A program made the translations under genes and the position numbers. The notes under the pieces were generated by a model, which saw only the letters and a list, made by a program, of their open reading frames with translations, was not told where the DNA came from and ran no database searches. A stretch of DNA of 64,000 nucleotides from Ambrosia x helenae (lineage: Eukaryota; Streptophyta; Magnoliopsida; Asterales; Asteraceae), in NCBI GenBank assembly GCA_030844895.1, contig CM061230.1, positions 62,001 through 126,000 on the forward strand, read 5' to 3'. Below, piece after piece: positions 38,204 to 49,075 of this stretch; within the stretch, counting starts at the first letter, position 1; every line of letters starts with the position of its first letter.

Positions 38204-40992
38204 TGTAAGACCCTCAAAACCGACGGATCAAACAGTTGGCATTCAAAGACTAAAACCATGAATTAATACTCAAGAAGTCTTATTTTATTTCAGAAAATAC
38301 GCAGCGGAATGTTAAAAGAAGTTATTAAATTTCCAAACATGGTTTTCTCGAGACGGGTCAAAAGAATATTTAATAAACAACTAAAATCTTTGGAAAACAA
38401 TGTAAATAACGTTCGAGCAATCTCGTAGACGTCTTCTTAATCGAAATGTCAACCGCAACTGAGTAGCTCCACTGCATGCCAAGGCGTCCTTTATTCATCG
38501 ACAACCTGAAATCAAACTAACGTGCATGCAAAAAGTCAGCTACGCTGAGTGAGTTCAAGTTTTATAAATTTATATATGCAAGTAATTTGTCAAAATAAGA
38601 TTTAACAAAATACCTCAACCTCAGGGTTAACAATAAGCGCAATCCGCTAATTTGATTTCCCCAAACAATAATCAAAGTCTAGGATAGGCATACTTTACCT
38701 AATTACCTCAAGACTTTAGTTACCAAATATATAATAAGCGCATCCCGCTTATCAACACAAAGTACAATCCAGTCTATTTAAGCCAAACCAAAGCTAGAGA
38801 TTAAAGCAGGCATATCCCACTTCTGTCATAGCTCCTCTTATAAAATACACTTAATATAAACTATGTAACAACCCTGACTCAAAACCAAGACCAGAGATCA
38901 GAGTAGGCATATCCCACTTCCGTCATAACTCAGTTCGACATATCAGGTAGTCATCAAACATAGTTTATTTGTATATAAAATAACACAAATAACCTAAACA
39001 AGAAGGTTTCAAATACGTGGCCAAGACATTAAGCGCATTCCGCTTATTAAGTAAAAGTTAAAGCCACACTTTAATCAAGACAACAGTCTATTAATATAAT
39101 AACACATTAGGCATAAATATGTGACAACCATAGCAAAAACGATACCATAATTCAGAGCAGGCCTATCCCACTTCTAATAACACATAAGGCAAACTATGTG
39201 ACAACCATGACAAAAACTATGCCATAAATCAGAGCAGGCCTATCCCACTTCTAATGACACATATAACTCTAACCATAATAATAACACATTAGACGCATTC
39301 CGCCTACTCATGTTTCATACCAAAATAATATGTATGAGTTAATATGGATTTCATCGTACACAAAAATATTTATAACTTCATAAAAATATTTTGTGACTTC
39401 GTAAAAATAATCATTCTGGTTTAGCATGCACGTCAGCCCAAAATATTTAGAAAAATAATAACTAAAAGAGTGGGCACAAGAACTCACAGGTTGCGAAGCT
39501 TCCGAATCCGCAAGTAAACGACTAGTACTGTGTCCTCAAAAATAACATGTAACCGAATAATCACGCAGTGAGAATTTATTCGCATAATCCGTCGCATCGA
39601 ATTCACCGACTCTATACTCAAACGAAACTCTAAACGCTATTTATCAAAGTTGGGTCCCATTCATCACCAACTTAACATCATAATCTTCATGTAGTCCATA
39701 AGGCAACATCGTCATCATCCCCATCGTTACAAATTTTAAGCTATGAAAGTCATTTGTTTTAATCATCAACTCATGGCTTAAATTTGATCCCCTCAAGTTC
39801 TCTGATCTTGAGATTAAAATAAGTATCACACATACAACATGGAAGATTATGTTCCATCGCATGAGAGAACTAGGCCATAAAATAATTTAAACCATTCCAT
39901 GCATCTCAAAAATAAAACAAAACATAGCAACAGTCATCGTTTCCATGCTTCTTGTAGCCCCATGTAATATAGATCATCATCCTCATTACAACTCCGTTCG
40001 AACCGAACCATCCGACCCCATCATCTCGGCCACTGACAAAACCACCACCCTACACCGTTTCTGCCACCACCGGTCGCACCGCATCCCACTCCGTTGCCAC
40101 CACAACCGTGAACCATCATCATCACCGCACGTACACCGTCACCTTCTTCATCGACCATACCGAAAGCCACACACGAGAGCAAGACTACGAACTAGCCTGG
40201 AACCATGTAGATGCCAAGAACCAACTCCAACCCAACACATGAGTTTCCTGGTGATGGCTTCTTAAACCAACCATTTCGACAAAACCGTGGCTTATAATAA
40301 CCGTACATGGTTCGTTGATAACCTAACCAATTGCCATAAAGATCTAATCTAAAACGAATATCCGAATACAGTAAGACATGATAGTTACCTAGGCGGCGTC
40401 GCAACCGAAGCCTGAGAATAACGTGGATGATATCTTCAGCCTTGGTCAATGATGGTTGTTGAGCGCCAAAATAATTTCAAAACGATCCACCGAAACACTG
40501 AACATCAATAGCTAGATAACCGATCATGGAGCTTCTAGCAGAAAGTTTGAACCCTCCAGTTCTTTCTGGTTTGAAATGATGGTCTGCGTAGTAGGACAAG
40601 GTTATAGAGTTGACGGCTGTAGGGTTTCTCGAAGATGATGATGAACCATCCGTTCATTTGGCGAGAAGGAGGATTTAAAGGGAGATTTTAATAAAAATTT
40701 ACACATTAGCCCCTTAACTTCTTCCTTAAGACGACTAGTTTCTATAGTTTCACGAATAACATTAAATTACTTACAAACAGGATCCTCCACCAAATCGCGA
40801 CTAATGCGTTATTTGAAACCATTCCTTAAAATAGCACAATGGTTATGGGTGTTATAGTGTAGGCGCTTAACTGGTTTATCGACCCACTTAAATAAAGTCT
40901 TAGGCGCCAAAAACCATTAATGAATCCATGCGATAACATTTGGTTGGTCCATTTACCCGGACCAATAAAAGCGAGATTTTCGGGATGTTACA
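38204..40992. mobile_element. Large solo LTR or LTR-only element, 2.8 kb
   Basis: It starts TGTAAGACCCTCAAAAC and ends CGGGATGTTACA, with 5-bp duplications TACCA (38199-38203 and 40993-40997). Copy A keeps a single TACCA at 30541-30545. TGTAAGACCC and GTTACA termini are typical of plant Ty3/gypsy LTRs. The interior has repeated AGAGCAGGCATATCCCACTT and GCGCATCCCGCTTAT motifs but no gag or pol. It lies 0.3 kb past the CFAP20 stop and may supply its 3' end. Confidence 0.85.
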
Positions 40993-41300
40993 TACCACTC
41001 GAAGACAACTTGTTTACTGAACGGGTTAGATAGGTCAACTTGAATGAATATCCTACTAAATACCTGTTTACAAACGGGTCGAATGAAGTAAAACCACAGG
41101 ATAAATCAATAACGCATAACAAGTCAAATTACATAAGAGAAAAAAAGGAGTAAATTTCTAAATCCTTGTACAGTGTCAGTACATGTGCATAAAACATTGT
41201 CTACTTCCATAGAATCAAACTGCAATAAAATCACAGATCAGTATATCACTATATCACCATGACACTCTGCATTCCATGTTTCAAACGCCTAGCTTTCTTC

Positions 41301-44300
41301 TTATTGTTTCTGCAACAAAAAATACAGGAGTTGAGTGGATAAATAAAAAACAATTGTTATAATACTGTAGTTTGTATGTATTAACTATTAACTAATAACA
41401 CAGTTGGGTGCCTGTGAAACCCATTTTGACCCGTTTCCTTTGTAGCTAATATTTTACCCATTTTGACCCAACAGAGATCAAACATAACCCGTATAAACTA
41501 ATTTATGGGTCGAAATTGCCACCTCCAATTATTATCAAGAAATAAAGCTAGTCATGGGGAGATAAGATGTGAAGGTAACCTGCATGGGAAGGTAAAGTCT
41601 GAATTCTGGTGGCAGTTCTTCCTCTGAATAAAGGCGGTCGGAGAAGTAAATTCTTCTGAGGCGGCAATTGGCATGAACTTGAACACGCAGTGTCTCGGCA
41701 TAGTTTGTTCCGTATGCACGTCTAGTAAGATCACTTAAATTCAGTTGAATCTGATTCCATCCTTCATCCAACCGCAGAGGCATTGTGCATATGTATGGTT
41801 TAACTCGAGTCATAGCCTTTCAAATATAAGAAAAATAAAAGAAAAAAATTATGAAAAGTTAGGTAGCTCCAGTAAAAATCGTATGATACACAAACTGAAT
41901 GGCATAAGGATGCATAGTTTTACTTGTACATTAGGCACTTGTACCATGTACATATATAATTATATATACTTGTACAGTTGTACTTTAGATTTTCCCTTTT
42001 GATAACAATTTCACTTTGATAATTGATAACCATAAACTGGAGTTGAAAATGATGACAATTTGGTGACAAAAAGGAATACAGAACGGTGACGGAAAAAATA
42101 CAATTTGGTGAAACAAACTTTAGTTGCTGCTAGTTTTAAAAGTATAGCCGTAAGAGTGCATAAATACATGAACACGTTACAACTTTTTATGCAAAAAAAA
42201 CATGGTTGTGCATGGTGCATAGGTGCGCATAAACCACTTGCACCTAAAGACTATGGAAGACTTACACACTTGAAAATTTGAAGCCCGGAAACGACGTCTG
42301 ACGTTCTTGTCATCCAGAACCTGAATCTCGAACGTAAAATACTTGTTCACGTTTTTCACAATCATTACCAAAAATGGCAGCTTTATACCAAGTGTAGCAG
42401 CTGGATCAGCCGGACATGTAATGTATGTTGAAGGAATATTTGTTCCAACAATTTCAAGAACATTTGACTGTATGTCTTCATCATGCACACGCTTGACCTG
42501 GCCATTAACAGCTAAAAGAAGCAACCAATAAAAGTGAATAAACTTAAGGACAAATAAATGGGGGTAATAACTAACAAGTAACCAATTGTGGTCAAATTTC
42601 AATTTCGCGTAACCAACTTCAACCCCTCAATCTTTCAAAAATTTCAAATCAAGGTAATATTTGACCTTGACAGCAAGTAACCAGATTGTCAGCAACACAT
42701 CAAAAACAGTCAACGTGGTCAAAACTGCCAACACATCATCAGCCATGTCATCAGTTTTGACCAGTAAATTATCTTGAATTGAACTTTCTTTTTGAAAGCT
42801 TAAGAGGGTTTTTATAAAAATTTTGGAAGTTCTAAAGGCTCTTTCTAAAAAAAAGAAGAAAAAAGTACGGTAACCTATAATAGAAACTGGACCATGTTGG
42901 TTACCTTTGATGCGAATAACCACACAAAAAGGCTTATAAGCAAGAGCCAGGCCAAGAAACCAGACATTAACTAGCTGAATGATCAAACATAGATTCAATG
43001 CAACATTTAGGCAGAAGCAGGTAGGGTGTATTTACTTCCTTAAAGATGGCAAAATCAATCACCCCATGATCCCCATCAATTTGGCTAAAAGGCATAATGT
43101 CACATATTTGTGGTTGTCGGCAGACCTAAATTATTTTCTATTACAAAGATCTTTCAAGTCCATGAAATCTTGGGATGCCTAATTATTAGCAAATTCTTCT
43201 AAGGGTATACACATGGCCAATGGTAAGGAGTAAGGACTAAGTACACCATCACGGCTAAGTTTTAAGAGGCGTAAGGCGATATGAGGCTGCTTAGTTCCTA
43301 AAAACCGTAGCGTGAGGCAAGAGCTTAACGTACGTGAGGCGCCATATAGTCATAAAATATTTGTAACTTAATTCCAGATAATATTTACTAGTTTGTTAAC
43401 TTTGAGCACCCAAAATTAGATGATAAAACGTACATACGATATAACAACTTAAAATAAAATAAGTATGATGACTTAATGTATAACAATATAAGCACTATGT
43501 ACAGTCATACAACCCTATTTTGATATAGCTTTTAAAATTACCAAATATTTGTTAGCTTTTTAATCTTGTAGAAAGTTACAATCTACACTCACTTTTACTC
43601 TTATAATCTCTCTTGCACATCTACTTAGTGCTTACACATTCAAACTATCTATCCCTCTCTTCCCAAACCTACCTGTCACTTCATATTAACAACACCTAGA
43701 ACACAATCTGCAGATCCAAACCTCTCTGTCTCTTCTCTTTCATTTATTTCTTAGCTCTCCGCCTCTCCCTCCTTCTCTTCCTCTCCCCTTCACTCTCTTT
43801 TAATTTTTCTTAATTCCTTTTCATTTTACCTACCTGCTGCAAACTCAAACCTGACTGAAGGAGCCGCCTAATACAAGAAGTACAAAATGGTGCATCAGGC
43901 ATAGGCACTCACTTCAGGCCAAGAGGCACACTTCAGCTGCTTCCAGCAGTCACTCCACCCAACCAAGAATGGTACGCTATGACTGCCGCCCCCATCGCCT
44001 TGCACTTTTTAACCCAAGCATCAGGGTCATGGGGTAGCAGCTACCACATGGATTTGGAATTTCGGTGCATAACGTTGATTACTACATAGATTTTCAGCCT
44101 CCAATCCCAAACACACATTTAGATTTGGCCAACATGAAATCATAAAATTCAAATTAATAATGACTTGTTTGACTTAGTAGATACGACCATGGTCTTACAA
44201 ATTGTAAAAGCACTTGAGAAAGCCTAATAACTTCTGTAGTTCTGTCATCTGAAAATCACTCACTTTTAAGTAGATGCTTGTATCACTCAAGTTTTGAGTA

Positions 44301-46515
44301 GATGTTCGTACCAAAAATTTTTTTGATAAATAATACCCGTTCCACTTCCCAACACTAACTTGGTCAAAGGCGAATAAACTTGGTGTACGATGAAATCAAG
44401 TGAACTTATGCTGTTTTTAGATCTTAGGAATTCAGAAATCAGCTTATGAAGTTCATAATACATCTCCATCTTTCTGGGGTGTGGAACATTAGTTCCACCT
44501 CCACAAAATATATTTTGGTCAGGGACTAATAGTCGGTTGTTTCCATTTTTCTGATTGGTGTATAGCCTTAAAAGAATGGCAAGGAAACACAAAATTAACT
44601 TGAGCATATTAATTGAAACTGAAATACTAATAGAAACAATGTAACACATTGCATATGTCATCAACCCTTGTCCCTTAGGCCATGCCTTAGGTTTGTCTTG
44701 AGGGAGGTCTCTACCCAAGAGACTCTAGTTATCTCATTGGTATTATTTAAATAGTCTGTTTCCTGTGAATTATGGATCAATGCCTATCATTTGTAGGCTT
44801 TAGCCAACCTACTTAGTACTACTTACAACCGAATAATATAACAATCATGTATTGTATGCCATACCACGCCATCAGAATTTTAACTGTGATATGTTTCACT
44901 AACCTAGAAATCCACAAAAAACAATCCTACTATGCTCAAAAGCTGCTTCCAACTCCAAAGACATGTTCAGTTTATCCATCCAGAATCAGGCCCGGCCCTA
45001 GTGTGTTAGCAACCTAGGCTAAGGCCTAGGGCCTCCAAAAACTAAGGGCCCCGAAAATTTAAGTTTTTTGTTTTTTCGTGTATTACATTGGTCTTGGCCC
45101 AAGTAAAAAACAAACAAGTATTGAATGATTGAATCTCTAAAATTTGCGACTTTCATTTGCTATTGCCGATTGTCATTGATAATTTTTTTGGTTATCAAGG
45201 ATTGAAGTCTTACAAGAGGGATTGGACGATATAATGTTAAGATACTTTCTCAACCAAAGTAGATGATGAGAAAACCATTAAATCAAGCCCAAAAGAAATA
45301 CATAGTAAATTGTAGATCTACAAAATGGGTTCAAAATTTAAATAGGAAAATGTCTTTAATTTGCAATATACCTAATGTGAGTAACTAGATAAAATGAATA
45401 CGGAATACTTTAATTGATTAATAGTTACCAGAAAGGAGATTGTAATGTTCATCTAGTATAAAGTGTTTTTTTTTTTTTTTTTTGTGAATTATTCAAATTT
45501 AAAGGATCTCCTACTTGTAGTTTGCTTAGGGCCTCCAAAAACGTTGGATCGGCTCTGTCCAGAATAATAATGACACTAGTAGTACAGTCAGTAAGCATAT
45601 TGTTATTTAACAGCTAAAAGAATTTAATAGCCTTGGCCCTTGTGTCATTTAGTCACAAAGCTATGCCACATAGGCCTCTCAATCCTTTTTTCACTGACCT
45701 AAAAAACAGTCATACATACTGTAGATTGCAGAAACCACTCACACTCATTGATCTGCTTACTCTTCTCTCTTTCTAAACTCACACGCCGTCTAGTCGTTAC
45801 ATTCAGAAACTCATGCCACTACCAGCAATTAGCAAATACAGCTATTCTAAATTCTAATACAATCTACGCCAACAATTTAAAGGTTCTATTAGGTCACAGA
45901 CGTCTTAGTTTTTAAAAAGCACACTTGAGGCACAAAACAATCTCGAAAACGCCTCGCTGCCTCGAGGCAGCTACTCGTGCACATCATGTTCAAAATTACA
46001 GTTCGTAGGTTGCTTATATATAAAAACAACCAAAAGGTTGTAGAATTTATTAATGATATACTTGATAAAAAGGGCTTATATCTAAAAGACACGGTAAACT
46101 ACACATAAAGCTTATTTGGTTGTACATAGAGCAAAGCCGAACCTCCCGCCTCTCTCCTCGGCTTTCGGGACCGACTTTTTAATACCGAGGCAGGCAGTTT
46201 GCAAATTTTTGCTACTATGGATGAAAACAAATAAAATTTACTAGGGTTCCTAAATAACTAATTGTACAAAAGTGATTCAAACACTTAATTCATAATTAAA
46301 CAATATGCAAAAAATTAATGAGTCAACACTTACTTTCTTTATCCCATATCTGCAAAGGCTTACTCCTACAAAACCATCCAATAACATTATTAACCTACAA
46401 TATTCCAACAAAAGCACAAAAAAAACTATTAAATACAAAAAATAAAATAAAAAATTGCATACCCTAGGCTGTACAAGATGGATAAGAAACCAGATTGGAA
46501 CGTGTTCTTGAACAT
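41301..46515 (-). CDS. CFAP20: CFAP20/BUG22-family protein (DUF667), intact
   Basis: CFAP20 (BUG22) is a very conserved small protein first known from cilia and centrioles, but also kept in seed plants that lack motile cilia. Exons are 46515-46463 (MFKNTFQSGFLSILYSLG), 46365-46334 (SKPLQIWDKE), 42511-42270 (VKRVHDEDIQSNVLEIVG to RRRFRASNFQ), 41816-41580 (MTRVKPYICTMPLRLDEGWN to EFRLYLPMQ) and 41309-41301 (Lys-Gln-stop). The sum is 573 nt, 190 aa, with every GT-AG junction in phase. The length and near-unbroken similarity match the family. Intron 2 is 3.8 kb and spans the right breakpoint of the tandem duplication. The gene overlaps copy B, and a large solo LTR lies 0.3 kb downstream. Its function in flowering plants is unsettled; a nuclear or cytoskeletal role is only inference. 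Confidence 0.95.
44987..45557. mobile_element. hAT-type non-autonomous element in CFAP20 intron 2
   Basis: Ends CAGGCCCGGCC and GATCGGCTCTG, with 8-bp duplications TCCAGAAT (44979-44986 and 45558-45565). Copy A retains one TCCAGAAT at 34830-34837. It includes an 18-20-T run near 45463 and no transposase. Confidence 0.88.
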
Positions 46516-46709
46516 CTGTAACTGCATAATATCCAACGATTAAAACACAATTTTTTGGATATAAAATATTTTGTAATTTATTGAAGATTAATTAATAATA
46601 TTAAAGGTACCAGAAAGTGGTTACAGCAACGGTGGTTCGTCGGAAGACAGAAAGCTAGAGAGAACACACACAATGGAACGTAAGATGAGAACCCTATTTA
46701 TTAAATTAA

Positions 46710-47583
46710 CTAGGTATTAGTTGCCCGCGCATTGCCGCGGGTGCGACTGTTGTGCGAAACGCGGCGGGAGCTCCTGTTGCGTTGAGTGTTTGGCGTACGT
46801 TAAAGATTGTGCGTCGCTGTAGGAGCTCCTGTTGCGGGGAGGATTTCGTGGACATAAAAGATAATATTAAGTGACTGTTATTCTCACGTAGGATTCACAA
46901 AAATACTCGCGGCTAAAAGCTAAAAGTTTGGTGGTCAAAGTTTGAAATATTAAAAGCTAAAATTTTGGCCAAAGTGCAATACAAGTTTAAAAAAGTTGAC
47001 TGGTCAAAGTTTGAAATCCTAATAGCTAAAAGTTTGGTGGTCAAAGTTTGAAATCTCCAAAGCTAAAAGTTTGGTGGTTAAATTGAAAGAAAATTAAGTT
47101 AAGCTAAAAGTTAGTGGCCAAAGTTTTAAATCTTAAAAGTTAAAAGTTTGTTGGTCTAAGAGCATTCACAATAGAATCCCAATCCCCCATCCACTCACAA
47201 CCAATCACAACCACATATTACACTAAACCCCATTAAATTTTCTCTCTCCTCCACTCACAACCACTTTCAACAAATATTAAAAAATAACTACAGTTTTCCA
47301 GTTTTCTCTAAAAGATCCCCAAAGAACCCAATATTTACCAACACACTGTAGATTCCCCATTTTCTTCACTCACAATCACCCCCAACCCCCAAAAAAATTA
47401 TAGGGTTTTGTCACCCAGTTTTTTGAGGGTTCTAATGAGAATGCTCTAAGTTTGGTGATCAAATTATAAGAAAATAAAGTTAACCTAAAAGTTAGTAACA
47501 GAAATAAAGTTAACCTAAAAGTTAGTGACCAATATATTTATTAAAACAAAGACACTGTTGAAGTGTCTTTGTATTAATATAGA
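46710..47583 (-). mobile_element. Helitron-like element upstream of CFAP20
   Basis: Read on the minus strand, the 5' end TCTATATTAATAC (47583 leftwards) resembles the start of the Helitron at 29430. The 3' end has hairpin CCCGCGGCAATGCGCGGG, then CAACTAATACCTAG, followed by T. The interior has about six degenerate copies of an AGCTAAAAGTTTGGTGGTCA unit (46915-47160) and a nested MITE. The base before the 5' TC is T instead of A, so that end is less sure. Confidence 0.6.
47160..47446. mobile_element. Tourist-like MITE nested in the Helitron-like element
   Basis: Inverted ends GAGCATTCACAATAGAA and TTCTAATGAGAATGCTC, with TAA duplications (47157-47159 and 47447-47449). It splits the tandem AGCTAAAAG repeats, so it is younger than its host. 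Confidence 0.82.
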
Positions 47584-49075
47584 AGAGAATTGGTTCCCCA
47601 ATGCTGAACCGGACCCCCCACCGGTCTGACCAGGCAGACGAACCGGCAAAAATTTTAAAAAATCCAATAAAATTTGAAATTTTCGATTCAACCCCCTTTT
47701 AACCTGGCCGGCCACCGGTCTTTTGGTCCAACAAGAGGTTTAATGCATGGCGGGTTCAGCCTCATGACCCGATCCGAATGGCCGGTCTGGCTTGGGTCTG
47801 AAAGCACCGACTATAATTCGCCAACCTGTTAGACTTATTTTATCATTTAGATAAACAAGTTACAAAAGTTGGATTCGGATCACATAGTTTTATTGTAATT
47901 GTAATATACATAATTTTCAAACCCTGGGGTAGTTTTTTTTTTTTTTTTTAACAATGTACAGTTATTTTAATTTATATAAATTAGAGAGGTTATTCGTGCT
48001 ACACAGCGGGAATTTGATTGCCTCTTCATGGTGTCGGTACTCACTATGTTATATTTGAGTCGCGCTACACAACCGAAATTTATATTTGATTTACATGGCT
48101 CAAATCCACGCGTTGATATATATATATATATGTTATATTTGAGTCAGCCCGATTTCATGCTAGGGGTGGGAATCAGCCAGTTTCGTATTAATTCGTTATG
48201 GTACAAGCACTTGTTATATCAATTGAAAGGTAAAAAAAACCCTAAAAAGAAAATATATTATCTTCGTCTTGACTCGGTTTCAAATAAAATATATATCGCA
48301 AAATAGATAAAAGTAAGTTGGTTGCAACTGTATATTTGAAACTTTTACAGTGTTATATTTTAAAACGTTAAAGAAAAAAAATATGTTCAGTTTAGCTATA
48401 TATAAATATAATTAATTTTAGGAGTTTTTCACTAAAACAATGTTTATTTTCTAATACATAAAATTATTTTAAATAGATAATAGATATTAAATACTATGTA
48501 TTTACCAAAAGTCTAATGTGAGTGTCTCTAGCTATTGCAAATTTTATTGCTATCTGATGCGTTACGTATACTTGGGTAGAACTTACTGCTTCTATGTAGC
48601 ATATGAGCTTGATGTGTTAGTAAACACACCCTCTTAATAAGTTTTGAAGTATATTTTAGTATTTAGTTTGTGTCTTTTCATTGTGTTTAGTTGTACTTAG
48701 TTCGTAAGTGTCTTTCAGGTGTTCATGTGCTAAATAAGCGGAAAATGAGGTTTGACCAAGAAGATAGGAGCATACGAGCGAAACCGGGGGAAGAAAAAGA
48801 AGAAAATGGAGTTTTGACTGCAGAGTAACAAGTTCGCGACCCAGGGAGCTAAACCAAAGTACATTGCTCTAAATACAAAAGATAATCTCACAAAAAGATT
48901 TGATACCAAATCCTATAAAAGGGTGTTCTTAATCTAACAAAAAGTGGTATTAATCTTATCAATACACTTGAACACAACTTTGATATGTTGAAAGTAACAA
49001 TAAAGGAACCTGATATCTACTCTACTTTTCAACACATGCAGACAACAATAATCACTCAGCTTCGGTCGGTTTGTT
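47584..49075. other. Spacer downstream of thioredoxin z, no gene seen
   Basis: Contains a CCGGTC-rich repeat fragment (47600-47790, related to 61061-61734), a T-run near 47933 and AT-rich DNA. Text at 48640-48860 resembles LTR retrotransposon debris but has no diagnostic domain. Confidence 0.45.

Larger units (their letters stand above)
34938..45685. repeat. Direct tandem duplication, copy B
   Basis: This second copy ends at GGCCTCTCAATCC, followed by unique TTTTTTCACTGACC. Private insertions are 35917-36971, 38204-40992 and 44987-45557. Without insertions each copy is about 6.3-6.5 kb. Copy B stays joined to CFAP20 exons 1-2 on its right, so the complete gene reads through it. Confidence 0.92.

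Noticed and set aside
39945..40265. 106-aa His/Pro-rich plus-strand frame
   Set aside because: It lies inside the 2.8-kb solo LTR and reflects local CA-rich composition.
42979..43182. 67-aa plus-strand frame, almost identical in both duplicate copies (32502-32705)
   Set aside because: Its conservation between copies only reflects recent duplication of intron sequence; no family similarity and no gene context.
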